From positions 1 to 9,184 of the forward strand of contig CAYOET010000228.1 of assembly GCA_964402985.1 (NCBI GenBank): a stretch of DNA of 9,184 nucleotides, given 5' to 3'. How positions within the stretch are numbered: the first letter of the stretch is position 1; each line of letters begins with the position of its first letter. Source of the DNA: JADYYB01 sp964402985 (GTDB taxonomy: Bacteria > Pseudomonadota > Alphaproteobacteria > Rhizobiales > Kaistiaceae). A model generated the notes under the pieces. It did not search any database. It worked only from the letters and a program-made list of their open reading frames with translations, and was not told the origin of the DNA. This document shows, one piece after another, positions 1 through 6,388 of this stretch. Position numbers and translations under genes: made by a program.

Positions 1-168
1 ATCGACCACATGCTGCGGCACGGGGCGACCAGCGTGGTGATGGGCGAGCGCGAGATCGCTCGCGGGATGCTCGAGCTCGCGTTCGGCGAGCCGCGGGGCG
101 GCGTGCCGGCGGAAGGATCGCTCGGCCCCGGGCCGGGTTCGGCCGAGCCGGAGCCGAAGCCGGCTTAG
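1..168 (+). CDS. C-terminal fragment of a CPA2 monovalent cation:proton antiporter (YbaL/RosB-like)
   Basis: The frame is open from the first base and ends at TAG 166-168, giving the last 55 residues of a protein that starts to the left of the window. The stretch from residue 8 to 25, with core VVMGEREIARGMLEL, matches from memory the end of the cytoplasmic TrkA-N/RCK-type domain of YbaL/RosB-family antiporters, which exchange K+ or Na+ for protons across the inner membrane. The last 25 residues are a Gly/Pro/Glu/Ala-rich tail typical of a disordered C-terminus. The membrane part lies outside, so the substrate cannot be judged. A 41-bp gap separates it from the next gene on the same strand, so co-transcription is possible. 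The family call rests on one short motif. Confidence 0.7.
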   Translation: MDHMLRHGATSVVMGEREIARGMLELAFGEPRGGVPAEGSLGPGPGSAEPEPKPA

Positions 169-209
169 GGGGAGGTTAAATCCGGCCGCCGCCGCGCTAG
201 GATCGGCGC

Positions 210-839
210 ATGAGCCAGGCGAGGGGGCGTCCGCCCCATCCCGATACGCTGACCCCGGCCGAGTGGGAGGTGCTCAACCTCGTCCGTCACGGGGTGCGCA
301 ACGCCGAGATCGCGCGGCTCCGCGGGACGAGCGTCGACGCGGTGAAATTCCACGTCGCCAACATCCTCGGGAAGCTGTCGGCGGAAAGCCGGGCCGAGCT
401 CAAGATCTGGGACGGGGTGCCGGCGGACAGCGCCCTCCAAGGGAGAGAGACCATGCCGGAAGCGCAGCTTGGACCGATCGGGCAGATCGCGCGGGAGGTC
501 AGCGACATCCGCGCGGCGGAGCGCTGGTACAAGGAGGTGCTGCGCCTACCGCACCTCTTCACCTTCGGCGACCTCGCCTTCTTCGACTGCGGCGGCACGC
601 GCCTCTTTCTGACCCCGCCCGAGAACGGGGCCAAGCCGAAGGCGCAGTCGGTGCTCTATTTCCGGGTCGCCGGGATCCACGACACGCACAAGGCGCTCGG
701 CGAGCGCGGGGTGAGGTTCGAAGGGGCGCCGCATCTCATCCATCGCCACGGCGACGGGACCGAGGAGTGGATGGCGTTCTTCACCGACCCCGACGGCAAC
801 ATGCTGGCATTGATGGAGCAGGTGAAACCCGCCGCCTAG
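210..839 (+). CDS. LuxR-type HTH / VOC (glyoxalase-like) fusion protein
   Basis: This protein has 209 residues. Residues 13-67 are a LuxR/GerE-type helix-turn-helix: LTPAEWEVLNLV, then NAEIARLRGTSVDAVKFHV as the recognition part, then ILGKLSAESRAEL. Residues about 86-205 are one VOC-superfamily domain: IGQIAREVSDIRAAERWY opens the first beta-alpha module, and EEWMAFFTDPDGNMLALME closes the second. Gln in IGQI and His in APHLI occupy places where VOC enzymes often bind metal. No receiver or autoinducer domain is present, so the inferred role is a one-component cytoplasmic regulator whose VOC part binds a small ligand, or an enzyme tethered to DNA. ATG 210 has AGGA about 7 bases upstream. Met82 (ATG 453) also follows a strong Shine-Dalgarno-like stretch and begins just before the VOC domain, so a shorter VOC-only product is possible. 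The stop overlaps the stop of the convergent gene within one CTAG. Domain calls are firm; the ligand is unknown. Confidence 0.85.
   Translation: MSQARGRPPHPDTLTPAEWEVLNLVRHGVRNAEIARLRGTSVDAVKFHVANILGKLSAESRAELKIWDGVPADSALQGRETMPEAQLGPIGQIAREVSDIRAAERWYKEVLRLPHLFTFGDLAFFDCGGTRLFLTPPENGAKPKAQSVLYFRVAGIHDTHKALGERGVRFEGAPHLIHRHGDGTEEWMAFFTDPDGNMLALMEQVKPAA
441..455 (+). promoter_or_regulatory. Possible internal ribosome binding site and start (VOC-only product)
   Basis: The purine run GGGAGAGAG at 441-449 lies 3 bases before an in-frame ATG at 453, preceded by AA at 439-440. The ATG is codon 82 of the HTH-VOC gene, in the linker between the two domains. Translation from here would give a 128-residue stand-alone VOC protein, the usual size for single-domain members. 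It is at least as good a ribosome site as the one before the full-length start. This is a positional inference only. Confidence 0.35.
836..839. other. Shared CTAG stop overlap of convergent genes
   Basis: The bases CTAG serve both strands: TAG 837-839 ends the HTH-VOC gene, and the complement of CTA 836-838 is TAG, ending the exoD-like gene. There is no room for a terminator between the two reading frames, so any terminator would lie within coding sequence. Confidence 0.9.
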
Positions 840-1522
840 ACCGGGGGAGCGCCGCCGCCGAAGAGGGCGTTGTAGAAGGCGGTGGCGGCGATCCAAAGGG
901 CGCCCGAGACGAGATAAAGGATGACGCCGGTGAGGATGGCCGCGATGAAGCCGAATATCGCGGCGAGGCCGTCATGCTGGAGGAGCGCCAGCGCTAGGAA
1001 GCAGATGCCCCAGGCCGGCGCCATGTTGGCGAGCGGGATGGGGAGGAAGATGACGGTCGCGAGCAGCAGGCAGATCAGGCCGATGATGCGGTCGCCGACC
1101 GGGCCGAACATGAATTCGAGGCGCGGGCGAAGGAGCCGCTCGCTGCGGCGGAGGTAGGGCAGGATCGCGTCGACGATGCGCTTGAGGTCGGCGATCTTGA
1201 ACGAGCGGTCGCTGAGAAACGCCGGCAGCCAGAGGTCGGCACGACCGATGGTCAGTTGCGCGGCGACGAGGAGGAGCGGGGCGCCGAAGACCGAGGAGGC
1301 GCCGGGCGGCATCGGCAGAACGTTGGGCGCGGCGAGGATGAAGAGAAGCGCCCCAAACGCGCGGTCGTGGAACGCGGTGAGGATGGCGCCGAGCGTGATG
1401 CGCTCCTCCGGGCGCTCGGTGAGCTTGCGGAGCACGGTCGAGAAGCGCTGCGTCGGGCTGCCCCGGCGCGCCCGCGCGAACCGTTCACGAAGCCGGCTGG
1501 GCTGGATCTCGGTGTTGGCCAT
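836..1522 (-). CDS. ExoD-family exopolysaccharide-synthesis-related membrane protein
   Basis: This is a 228-residue integral inner-membrane protein. A basic cytoplasmic N-terminus (residues 1-45, many Arg) is followed by about five hydrophobic segments near 55-72, 76-93, 145-163, 167-183 and 186-212. Two similar motifs occur, NVLPMPPGASSVFG (67-80) and IFLPIPLANMAPAWG (158-172), each followed by a membrane span. This gives the internal two-fold repeat of the ExoD family. ExoD was named in Sinorhizobium meliloti for an effect on exopolysaccharide and alkali tolerance; its biochemical role is unknown. The start is well fixed: an in-frame TAA lies 36 bases upstream with no other start codon between, although the Shine-Dalgarno match is weak. 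It lies 118 bp downstream of the phosphoesterase gene on the same strand and may be co-transcribed with it. Its 3' end is tail-to-tail with the HTH-VOC gene. Confidence 0.85.
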   Translation of the reverse strand: MANTEIQPSRLRERFARARRGSPTQRFSTVLRKLTERPEERITLGAILTAFHDRAFGALLFILAAPNVLPMPPGASSVFGAPLLLVAAQLTIGRADLWLPAFLSDRSFKIADLKRIVDAILPYLRRSERLLRPRLEFMFGPVGDRIIGLICLLLATVIFLPIPLANMAPAWGICFLALALLQHDGLAAIFGFIAAILTGVILYLVSGALWIAATAFYNALFGGGAPPV

Positions 1523-1640
1523 GGACTCTGGCGTCGTCCCCGCTGCCGCTCCCCCTTAAGTGAGCGGCGGTGAAGGTTCCTACAATAGCACGCCGCGAAT
1601 TCGGGCCTATCAGGCGAATCGAGGGGACCGCGATCAGGCT

Positions 1641-2447
1641 TTACGCGGCCTTCCGATCGTCGAGCTGGTTGAAGTCGACGGGGTCGAGGGAAACGGCGCG
1701 CTCGGTCCAGCGGATGAGCTCGAGGCTTCCGTCGAAATCCTCGGCGATTGCGGTGCAGCTTTCGACCCAGTCGCCGGCGTTGATGTACTCGATGCCGTCG
1801 ATCTCACGCATGCCGGCGAGGTGGATGTGGCCGCAGACGACGCCGTCGGCGCCGGCGCGGCGCGCCTCGGAGGCCAGCGCCGCCTCGTAGGCACGCATGA
1901 AGCGAGAGGCGTCCTTGACCTTCGACTTGGCCCAAACCGAGAGCGACCAATAAGGCCGGCCGGTGCGGTGGCGAACGGCGTTGACGATCCGCGAGGCGTT
2001 GAAGACCGCGAGATAGGCGATAGACCCGAACAGCGAGAGGACAGGCGAATAGCGGACCACGGCGTCGCACTGGTCGCCATGGGTGACGAGGAGTTTTCGG
2101 CCGTCGGCGGTGCGGTGGATGGCGTCGAGGCGGATCTCTATGCCGCCGAAGGAAATGTTGGGGTAGTCGCGCAAGAACTCGTCGTGGTTGCCGGGGATGT
2201 AGACGATGCGCGTCCCCTTGCGCGCCTTGCGAAGCAGCTTCTGCACGACGAGGTTGTGGCTGGCCGGCCAGTTCCAGGCGCGACGCAGCGCCCAGAAGTC
2301 GACCACGTCGCCGGCGAGGTAGATGGTGTCGGCCTCGTGGTGGCGGAGGAAATCGAGGATGCGCTCGGGCTGGCACCCCTTCATCCCGAGATGAAAGTCG
2401 GACAAGAATAGCGTCCGCACGCGGCGGGGGGTGAATCGGTCGAACAT
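1641..2447 (-). CDS. LpxH-like calcineurin-type metallophosphoesterase
   Basis: This is a 268-residue cytoplasmic or membrane-peripheral phosphoesterase with a full set of dinuclear metal motifs: DFHLG (D17, H19), GDVVD (D47), GNHDE (N87, H88, D89), THGDQCD (H123) and GHIH (H207, H209). NAGDWVES (223-230) follows. This arrangement, and the insert between the fourth and fifth motifs, are those of proteins annotated as UDP-2,3-diacylglucosamine diphosphatases (LpxH), which hydrolyse UDP-diacylglucosamine to lipid X in lipid A synthesis. Alphaproteobacteria generally use the unrelated LpxI for that step, so the true substrate may be another phosphodiester or pyrophosphate; the assignment is to the family only. 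The start has AAGGG about 9 bases upstream and the first motif lies 12 residues in, leaving little room for a later start. It is divergent from the phosphatase-superfamily gene at 2529 across 81 bp and is followed by the exoD-like gene. Confidence 0.85.
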   Translation of the reverse strand: MFDRFTPRRVRTLFLSDFHLGMKGCQPERILDFLRHHEADTIYLAGDVVDFWALRRAWNWPASHNLVVQKLLRKARKGTRIVYIPGNHDEFLRDYPNISFGGIEIRLDAIHRTADGRKLLVTHGDQCDAVVRYSPVLSLFGSIAYLAVFNASRIVNAVRHRTGRPYWSLSVWAKSKVKDASRFMRAYEAALASEARRAGADGVVCGHIHLAGMREIDGIEYINAGDWVESCTAIAEDFDGSLELIRWTERAVSLDPVDFNQLDDRKAA

Positions 2448-2528
2448 GCTCCGCGACCCTTTTTCGATGCGCTCGCGGATAGTGCAACTCGCCGACAGTT
2501 CTATGACATCTTCAGTAACGGGACATTC
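2448..2528. promoter_or_regulatory. Divergent intergenic region between two phosphoesterase genes
   Basis: This 81-bp gap must hold the promoters of both the minus-strand LpxH-like gene and the plus-strand phosphatase-superfamily gene. It is visibly more AT-rich than its surroundings, with TTTTT near 2460 and TTCTATGACATCTTCAG near 2499-2515. No convincing -35/-10 pair could be assigned on either strand by eye. The reading is based on gene orientation. Confidence 0.4.
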
Positions 2529-4151
2529 ATGAAACAGCGGCTCCTGGTGATCGGGCTCGATGCGTTCGAGATATCTCTCGCCGAGACAATGTTCGCGGAG
2601 GGAAAACTCCCGAACCTTCGCCGGCTAAGGGATCAGGGCGCCCGGTTCAGACTCGATCACGGGCGGGCCAAATATACCGGGCTCGGCTGGGAGCATTTCA
2701 GCAGCGGCAAGACGCCGGAGCTGGAACAGCGCTGGTCGGCGGTGCATTTCGACAAGGCAACCTATACCGCGCGCCAGGACCCGACATCGGCGATGCCCTT
2801 TCTGGCCGAGGCGAAGTGCCGGACGGTGGTCTTCGACGTCCCCTATTTCGACCTGACCAAGGCTCCGGCGGTGCGCGGCATCAGCAGCTGGGGCGCCCAC
2901 GACCCGGGCGTCGCCAATATCGCTCGCCCAGCGGAAGTGGCCGCCGAGTTCGCCGAGCGCTTCGGCGCCTATCCAGCGCCCGAATGGATCTATGGCTTCT
3001 CGTGGCCGTCGGTCGAGCGGACGGAACGGACGGGCGTCGCGCTCAGCGAGGCGGTGGCCCTGCGCACCCGCGCGGCGAAGTGGCTCTTCGGCGAGCGGGT
3101 GCCGGACTGGGACCTCGGCATCGTCGTGGTGTCGGAGTCGCACTCGGCAATCGAGCCGCTCTGGCACGGGGTCGACGCGGCGCACCCGCTCCACGGGATC
3201 GCCTCCTCGGCAGCGGCCGGCCAGGCCCTGCGGGCGGTCTACGAGGCGATCGACCGGCTGGTCGGCGAGCTGGTCGAGGCGTTTCCGGACGCGGCCGTGG
3301 CCGCCTTTGCCATGCACGGCATGGGCTCGAACGACGCCGACCTTCCGGGCATGGCGCTCGTCCCCGAGCTCCTCTACCGGCATGCGTTTGGACGGCCCTA
3401 CGCCGATGCCAAGCGATGGGCCGGGGCGGTCGCCGCCACCGGGCCGATCCTTGCTGCCGATGAGGGCTGGGACAGGGCGATGGGCAAGGTGGTGCCGTGG
3501 CCGGCGCAGCCCGGGCCGGGGAATTGGCTGCGCCGGATCATGGGCAAATCCAACAAGCCGCGCTGGGCGAAAACCTCGGGCATCGATTGGATGCCGGCTA
3601 CGCGCTACTACGCGTTCTGGCCGGACATGCCGGCCTTCGCGCTGCCCGCGTACTACGACTCGCAGATACGGCTGAACCTGACGGGGCGCGATGCGCGCGG
3701 GCGCGTTCCAGCCGAGGGCTATGAGGCGGCGCGGAACGAGATCGCCGCGCTTCTCCAGGCCTGCCGCGATCCGGTGATCGGGCAGGGGGTCGTGTCCGAG
3801 ATTCACCTCCCGGAAAAGGCGCCGCTCGAGGTCGGGCCGACGGAGGCCGACATCTACGTCTCGTTCCGGCCCGGGCTGGTGGCTTTCGACCATCCCCAAT
3901 TGGGGCGCATCGGGCCCTATCCGTTCAGACGCACGGGCGGCCACTCGGGCGAGTGGGGGTTCCTGTGGGCGGCGGGGGTGGGGATCGCGGCGGGAGAGCG
4001 GGGGACCGCGAGCTCGTTCGACGTGGCGCCGACGATCCTCGACTGGTTCGGCGAGAAGCGGCCCGCCGTCATGAGCGGGACGTCGCTCCTCGAGCGGATC
4101 GCGCCTGTCGCCGGCGCTCGGTCAGTGCGATCCAGCGCCCCCGCCGGATAG
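2529..4151 (+). CDS. Alkaline phosphatase superfamily protein (type I phosphodiesterase / nucleotide pyrophosphatase-like)
   Basis: This protein has 540 residues and no signal peptide, so it is probably cytoplasmic. The N-terminus LLVIGLDAFE (D11) followed by LPNLRRLRDQGA (28-39) is the standard opening of the superfamily, where Asp binds metal. T50 in YTGLGW, just before FSSGKTP, is the candidate nucleophile. Further candidate metal-site segments are SESHSAIEPLWHG (202-214), AMHGMGSN (261-268), GGHSGEWGF (470-478) and SFDVAPTILDWFG (496-508). The usual Asp-His pair in the HGM motif is replaced by Met262-His263, so metal binding differs from the canonical enzyme. The substrate is unknown; the family includes phosphodiesterases, phosphomutases and phosphotransferases acting on nucleotides, lipids or glycans. 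The last 83 bases overlap the 3' end of the convergent glycosyltransferase gene. The Shine-Dalgarno is weak (GGGA about 6 bases upstream). Confidence 0.8.
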   Translation: MKQRLLVIGLDAFEISLAETMFAEGKLPNLRRLRDQGARFRLDHGRAKYTGLGWEHFSSGKTPELEQRWSAVHFDKATYTARQDPTSAMPFLAEAKCRTVVFDVPYFDLTKAPAVRGISSWGAHDPGVANIARPAEVAAEFAERFGAYPAPEWIYGFSWPSVERTERTGVALSEAVALRTRAAKWLFGERVPDWDLGIVVVSESHSAIEPLWHGVDAAHPLHGIASSAAAGQALRAVYEAIDRLVGELVEAFPDAAVAAFAMHGMGSNDADLPGMALVPELLYRHAFGRPYADAKRWAGAVAATGPILAADEGWDRAMGKVVPWPAQPGPGNWLRRIMGKSNKPRWAKTSGIDWMPATRYYAFWPDMPAFALPAYYDSQIRLNLTGRDARGRVPAEGYEAARNEIAALLQACRDPVIGQGVVSEIHLPEKAPLEVGPTEADIYVSFRPGLVAFDHPQLGRIGPYPFRRTGGHSGEWGFLWAAGVGIAAGERGTASSFDVAPTILDWFGEKRPAVMSGTSLLERIAPVAGARSVRSSAPAG

Positions 4152-5051
4152 CGTCGCGTTGCAGGGCGAGGAGCCAGCGCACCGGGTCGCCGGAGGCCGC
4201 GGCGCGACGAAGCTTCCAGGCGGCGACGGTCTTGTCGCCCCAGACCGCGAGACGCGCGGCGGGCGTCGTCGCGCGGGGGGCGGTGAGGCGGCCGAAGCCT
4301 TCATAATAGCGGGCGACATAGTCGAGGGTCTGGCGGTCGGGGGCGATGATATGGTCGACGCGGGTGTTCTTCACCCACACGCCCGTGCCGCCGTCCGCCA
4401 TCACTGCCTCTATGATTCGTGTTTCCTCGCCGTTGCGAATCCAGCCGACCCCGGCGAGGCCGGTCGCGACGTCGAAGGGGTGGGCGCGATGGGCCGAGGT
4501 CCGCATCGCGAAGTTGGCGCCGTAGGGGAGGACGTGGCGGGTCACCAGGGCGCCGTCGGTCTCGACGACCATGCGGGCGAAGGCGGAGCCGATCACCGGC
4601 AGGGCGGGGATGAGCCAGGGCGGCGGAGCGCCCTCGAAGACGGGGTTGATGGGGCCGCCGAAGAAGGCCGCCTCGGGATGGGCTTGGATCGCGGCCGCCC
4701 AGTTGCGGAGCCAGTCCACGGGAAGCACGACGTCATCGTCGATCACACGACGACGTCGCCGGTCGCCAGCGCCACGGCCGCGTTGCGTGCCCGGGCCAGC
4801 CCCTCTTGCGGTTCGACGCCGACCACGAGGGGCACGCGTCCCGCGAACTCGCCGGCCACCGCCGGGCTGTCGTCGCTGCAGTCGTTGAGGACAAGGACGA
4901 CCTCCCACGGCGCGTCGGGCGGGGCGACCGCGGCGAGCGAGACAAGCGTGCGGCGGAGGCTCGCCGCGCGGTTGCGCGTGCAGATGGCGACGGTTAGCCG
5001 GCTCGGCCGGGAAATGGAGGCGGCCAGCGGTCCTTCGGTGCGGGGGTTCAT
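4069..5051 (-). pseudogene. Frameshifted family 2 glycosyltransferase
   Basis: Two minus-strand frames together make one GT-A fold glycosyltransferase. The first, from ATG 5051, encodes LTVAICTRNRAASLRRTL, LVLNDCSDDS (nucleotide-sugar binding) and EGLARARNAAVALATGDVVV, then stops at TGA 4745-4743. The sequence resumes in the next frame with IDDDVVLPVDWLRNWAAAI, and continues through FFGGPINPVFEG, LPYGANFAMRT, RNGEETRII (acceptor/catalytic Glu region) and VKNTRVDHI to a stop at 4069. One base is missing at about 4743-4748, just before the DDD metal-binding motif. Adding one base gives an uninterrupted protein of about 327 residues, a normal length. As written, the N-terminal product (102 residues) lacks the DxD motif and catalytic half, so the gene should be inactive. 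Both halves keep good motif conservation, so the lesion is recent or a sequencing error. Family 2 enzymes transfer sugars from nucleotide-sugars to polysaccharides, lipids or proteins; the acceptor cannot be told. Confidence 0.85.
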
Positions 5052-5101
5052 CGTCCCGTTACAATCGCGTCATAGGGCAACGGGGCGAAGTCGGGGGGTT
5101 C
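5052..5101. promoter_or_regulatory. Divergent gap between glycosyltransferase and arsC
   Basis: Only 50 bp separate the start of the minus-strand glycosyltransferase from the start of arsC on the plus strand. A G-run (GGGGGG) a few bases before ATG 5102 can serve as ribosome binding site for arsC. No clear inverted repeat of the ArsR-operator kind and no strong -35/-10 pair were seen, so the arsC promoter may lie partly inside the glycosyltransferase 5' coding region. Confidence 0.3.
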
Positions 5102-5629
5102 ATGAGCGAGCCGCGTTACAACGTCCTATTCCTGTGCACCAAGAATACCGCCCGGTCGATCCTCGGCGAGGCGATCCTCAACAAGGTCGGCGGCGGGAAA
5201 TTCCAGGCCTTCAGCGCCGGAACCTATCCGCGGGGCACGGTCAATCCGAACGCGCTGCACCTCCTCCAGCATCTCGGCTACGACGTTTCGAACGCCCGCT
5301 CCAAGTCGTGGGACGAGTTCGCCGCCCCGGGAGCGCCCGACCTCGATTTCGTGTTCACGGTCTGCGACGACGCCGCGGGCGAGGAATGCCCGGTCTGGCC
5401 AGGACAGCCGATGACCGCGCATTGGGGCATCCCCGATCCTTCCAAGGTGCAAGGCACACCGGCCGAGGTCGCGCTCGCTTTCGATGACGCCCACCGCATG
5501 CTGCTGCAGCGAATCAGTATATTTGTCTCGCTGCCGTTCAGTTCGCTCGACCGTCTCGCTCTCGGCCGCAAGCTGGTCGAGATCGGCAAGATGGATGGGG
5601 CGACCGAGAGGGCAATGAACCAGACATGA
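5102..5629 (+). CDS. arsC: Arsenate reductase, low-molecular-weight phosphatase type
   Basis: This is a 175-residue cytoplasmic enzyme of the low-molecular-weight protein tyrosine phosphatase fold. The P-loop CTKNTAR (C12-X5-R18) lies near the N-terminus after NVLFL. IPDP (D112) supplies the general-acid Asp. FTVCDDAAGEECPVWPG brings C88 and C96, matching the three-cysteine relay (C10, C82, C89 in the Staphylococcus enzyme) by which thioredoxin-coupled ArsC reduces arsenate to arsenite. SAGTYPRG (38-45) is also typical. The protein is somewhat longer than the roughly 130-140 residue classical forms, with an extra C-terminal helix region (about 145-175), as in many alphaproteobacterial versions. 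The ATGA overlap with the channel gene implies translational coupling. A protein tyrosine phosphatase role is the alternative, but the extra cysteines and the channel neighbour favour arsenate reduction. Confidence 0.88.
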   Translation: MSEPRYNVLFLCTKNTARSILGEAILNKVGGGKFQAFSAGTYPRGTVNPNALHLLQHLGYDVSNARSKSWDEFAAPGAPDLDFVFTVCDDAAGEECPVWPGQPMTAHWGIPDPSKVQGTPAEVALAFDDAHRMLLQRISIFVSLPFSSLDRLALGRKLVEIGKMDGATERAMNQT

Positions 5630-6351
5630 CAGCCAATCTGTCGCAGCGGCTCGCTGCGGAGACGATCGGTACCGCGTTCCTTCTTCTCGCACTCGTCGGC
5701 GCCGGGCTGATGGCCTCGGAGGCCCTTCCCGGGGGCAATGCCGTTCTCACCCTCGCCGCGGTCGGCCTCGCCGGCGGCGCCGTCCTGTCGCTGATGATCA
5801 CCATTCTCGGGCCGCTCTCGGGCGGGCACTTCAATCCGGCGGTCACGATCGCCTTTGCCCTGCGCGGGGAGATCGCGTGGGATCGGGGAGCTGCCTATAT
5901 CGCCGCGCAGGTGGTGGGCGGCGTCGTCGGCGTCGCGCTCGCCAACGTGATGTTCGGGCACGGCCTCCTCGAAATGTCGGCCACCTCACGGATGGGCGGC
6001 GGGCTGTGGCTGGGCGAGATCATCGCCACCTTCGCCCTCGTGTTCACGGTGCTGATGACCGTTGCCAAGGCGCCCGGCGCGACACCCTGGGCAGTCGGCG
6101 CGGTGCTCGCGGCGGGGCATTTCTTCACCGCCTCGGGGGCCTTCGCCAACCCGGCGGTGACGATCGCGCGGCTCTTCACGAACTCGTTCACCGGCATCGA
6201 CGCCGCGAGCGTGTTCCCGTTCGTGGTCGCCGAGCTGGTCGGGGCGGTCGTCGCCGTCGCGCTGGCCGCGTTCCTCCTCAGCGGAGCGAGTGCACCGGTA
6301 GCTGCGGCGGCGGCACCCGCCACGCGTACCAAGAAGAAGGCGGCGGCTTAG
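5626..6351 (+). CDS. aqpS: Aquaglyceroporin (MIP family), AqpS-like, arsenite-permeable
   Basis: This 241-residue inner-membrane channel has six predicted spans (starting near 10, 40, 86, 128, 155 and 195). The two NPA half-helices are intact: HFNPAVTIAF (N70-P71-A72) and AFANPAVTIARLF (N175-P176-A177). AETIGTAFLL at 11-20 is the usual MIP opening. In Sinorhizobium meliloti, AqpS replaces an arsenite pump in the ars operon: ArsC makes arsenite and the channel lets it flow out. The ATGA overlap with arsC here supports the same role; solute selectivity (arsenite, glycerol, water) is otherwise inferred. The C-terminal tail after residue 221 is Ala-rich and ends in a basic TRTKKKAAA, probably disordered and cytoplasmic. 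No arsR or arsH is adjacent, unlike the rhizobial operon. A palindrome begins 9 bases after the stop. Confidence 0.88.
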   Translation: MTANLSQRLAAETIGTAFLLLALVGAGLMASEALPGGNAVLTLAAVGLAGGAVLSLMITILGPLSGGHFNPAVTIAFALRGEIAWDRGAAYIAAQVVGGVVGVALANVMFGHGLLEMSATSRMGGGLWLGEIIATFALVFTVLMTVAKAPGATPWAVGAVLAAGHFFTASGAFANPAVTIARLFTNSFTGIDAASVFPFVVAELVGAVVAVALAAFLLSGASAPVAAAAAPATRTKKKAAA

Positions 6352-6360
6352 GCATCGCGC

Positions 6361-6384
6361 TCCTCCCCCTTGCAAGGGGGAGGA
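6361..6384. terminator. Perfect 24-bp palindrome between convergent aqpS and asd
   Basis: The half TCCTCCCCCTTG is followed directly by its exact reverse complement, a 12-bp arm palindrome with no spacer. It fills most of the 37-bp gap between two converging stop codons (aqpS at 6351, asd at 6389), so it can act on both strands. There is no T-run on either side, so intrinsic termination in the strict sense is uncertain. Palindromes of this CTCCCCCTTGCAAGGGGGAG look recur as dispersed intergenic elements in several alphaproteobacterial genomes, so it may also be a copy of such a repeat. Confidence 0.6.
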
Positions 6385-6388
6385 AGGG

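Noticed and set aside
1560..2411. Long plus-strand frame (283 codons) opposite the LpxH-like phosphoesterase
   Set aside because: Its translation is the Asp/Val/Gly-rich mirror of a conserved enzyme with all catalytic motifs on the other strand; a shadow frame.
2625..3944. 439-codon minus-strand frame opposite the phosphatase-superfamily gene
   Set aside because: Arg/Pro/Gly-rich shadow with no recognisable motif, fully inside a gene with superfamily signatures on the plus strand.
4743..4748. Programmed ribosomal frameshift in the glycosyltransferase
   Set aside because: No slippery heptamer plus downstream structure is evident, and the family is not known for recoding; a plain deletion or sequencing error is simpler.
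4159..5487. 442-codon plus-strand frame across the glycosyltransferase and arsC
   Set aside because: It spans two real genes in the wrong frame or strand, and its composition is the typical Arg/Gly/Ala-rich shadow of GC-rich DNA.
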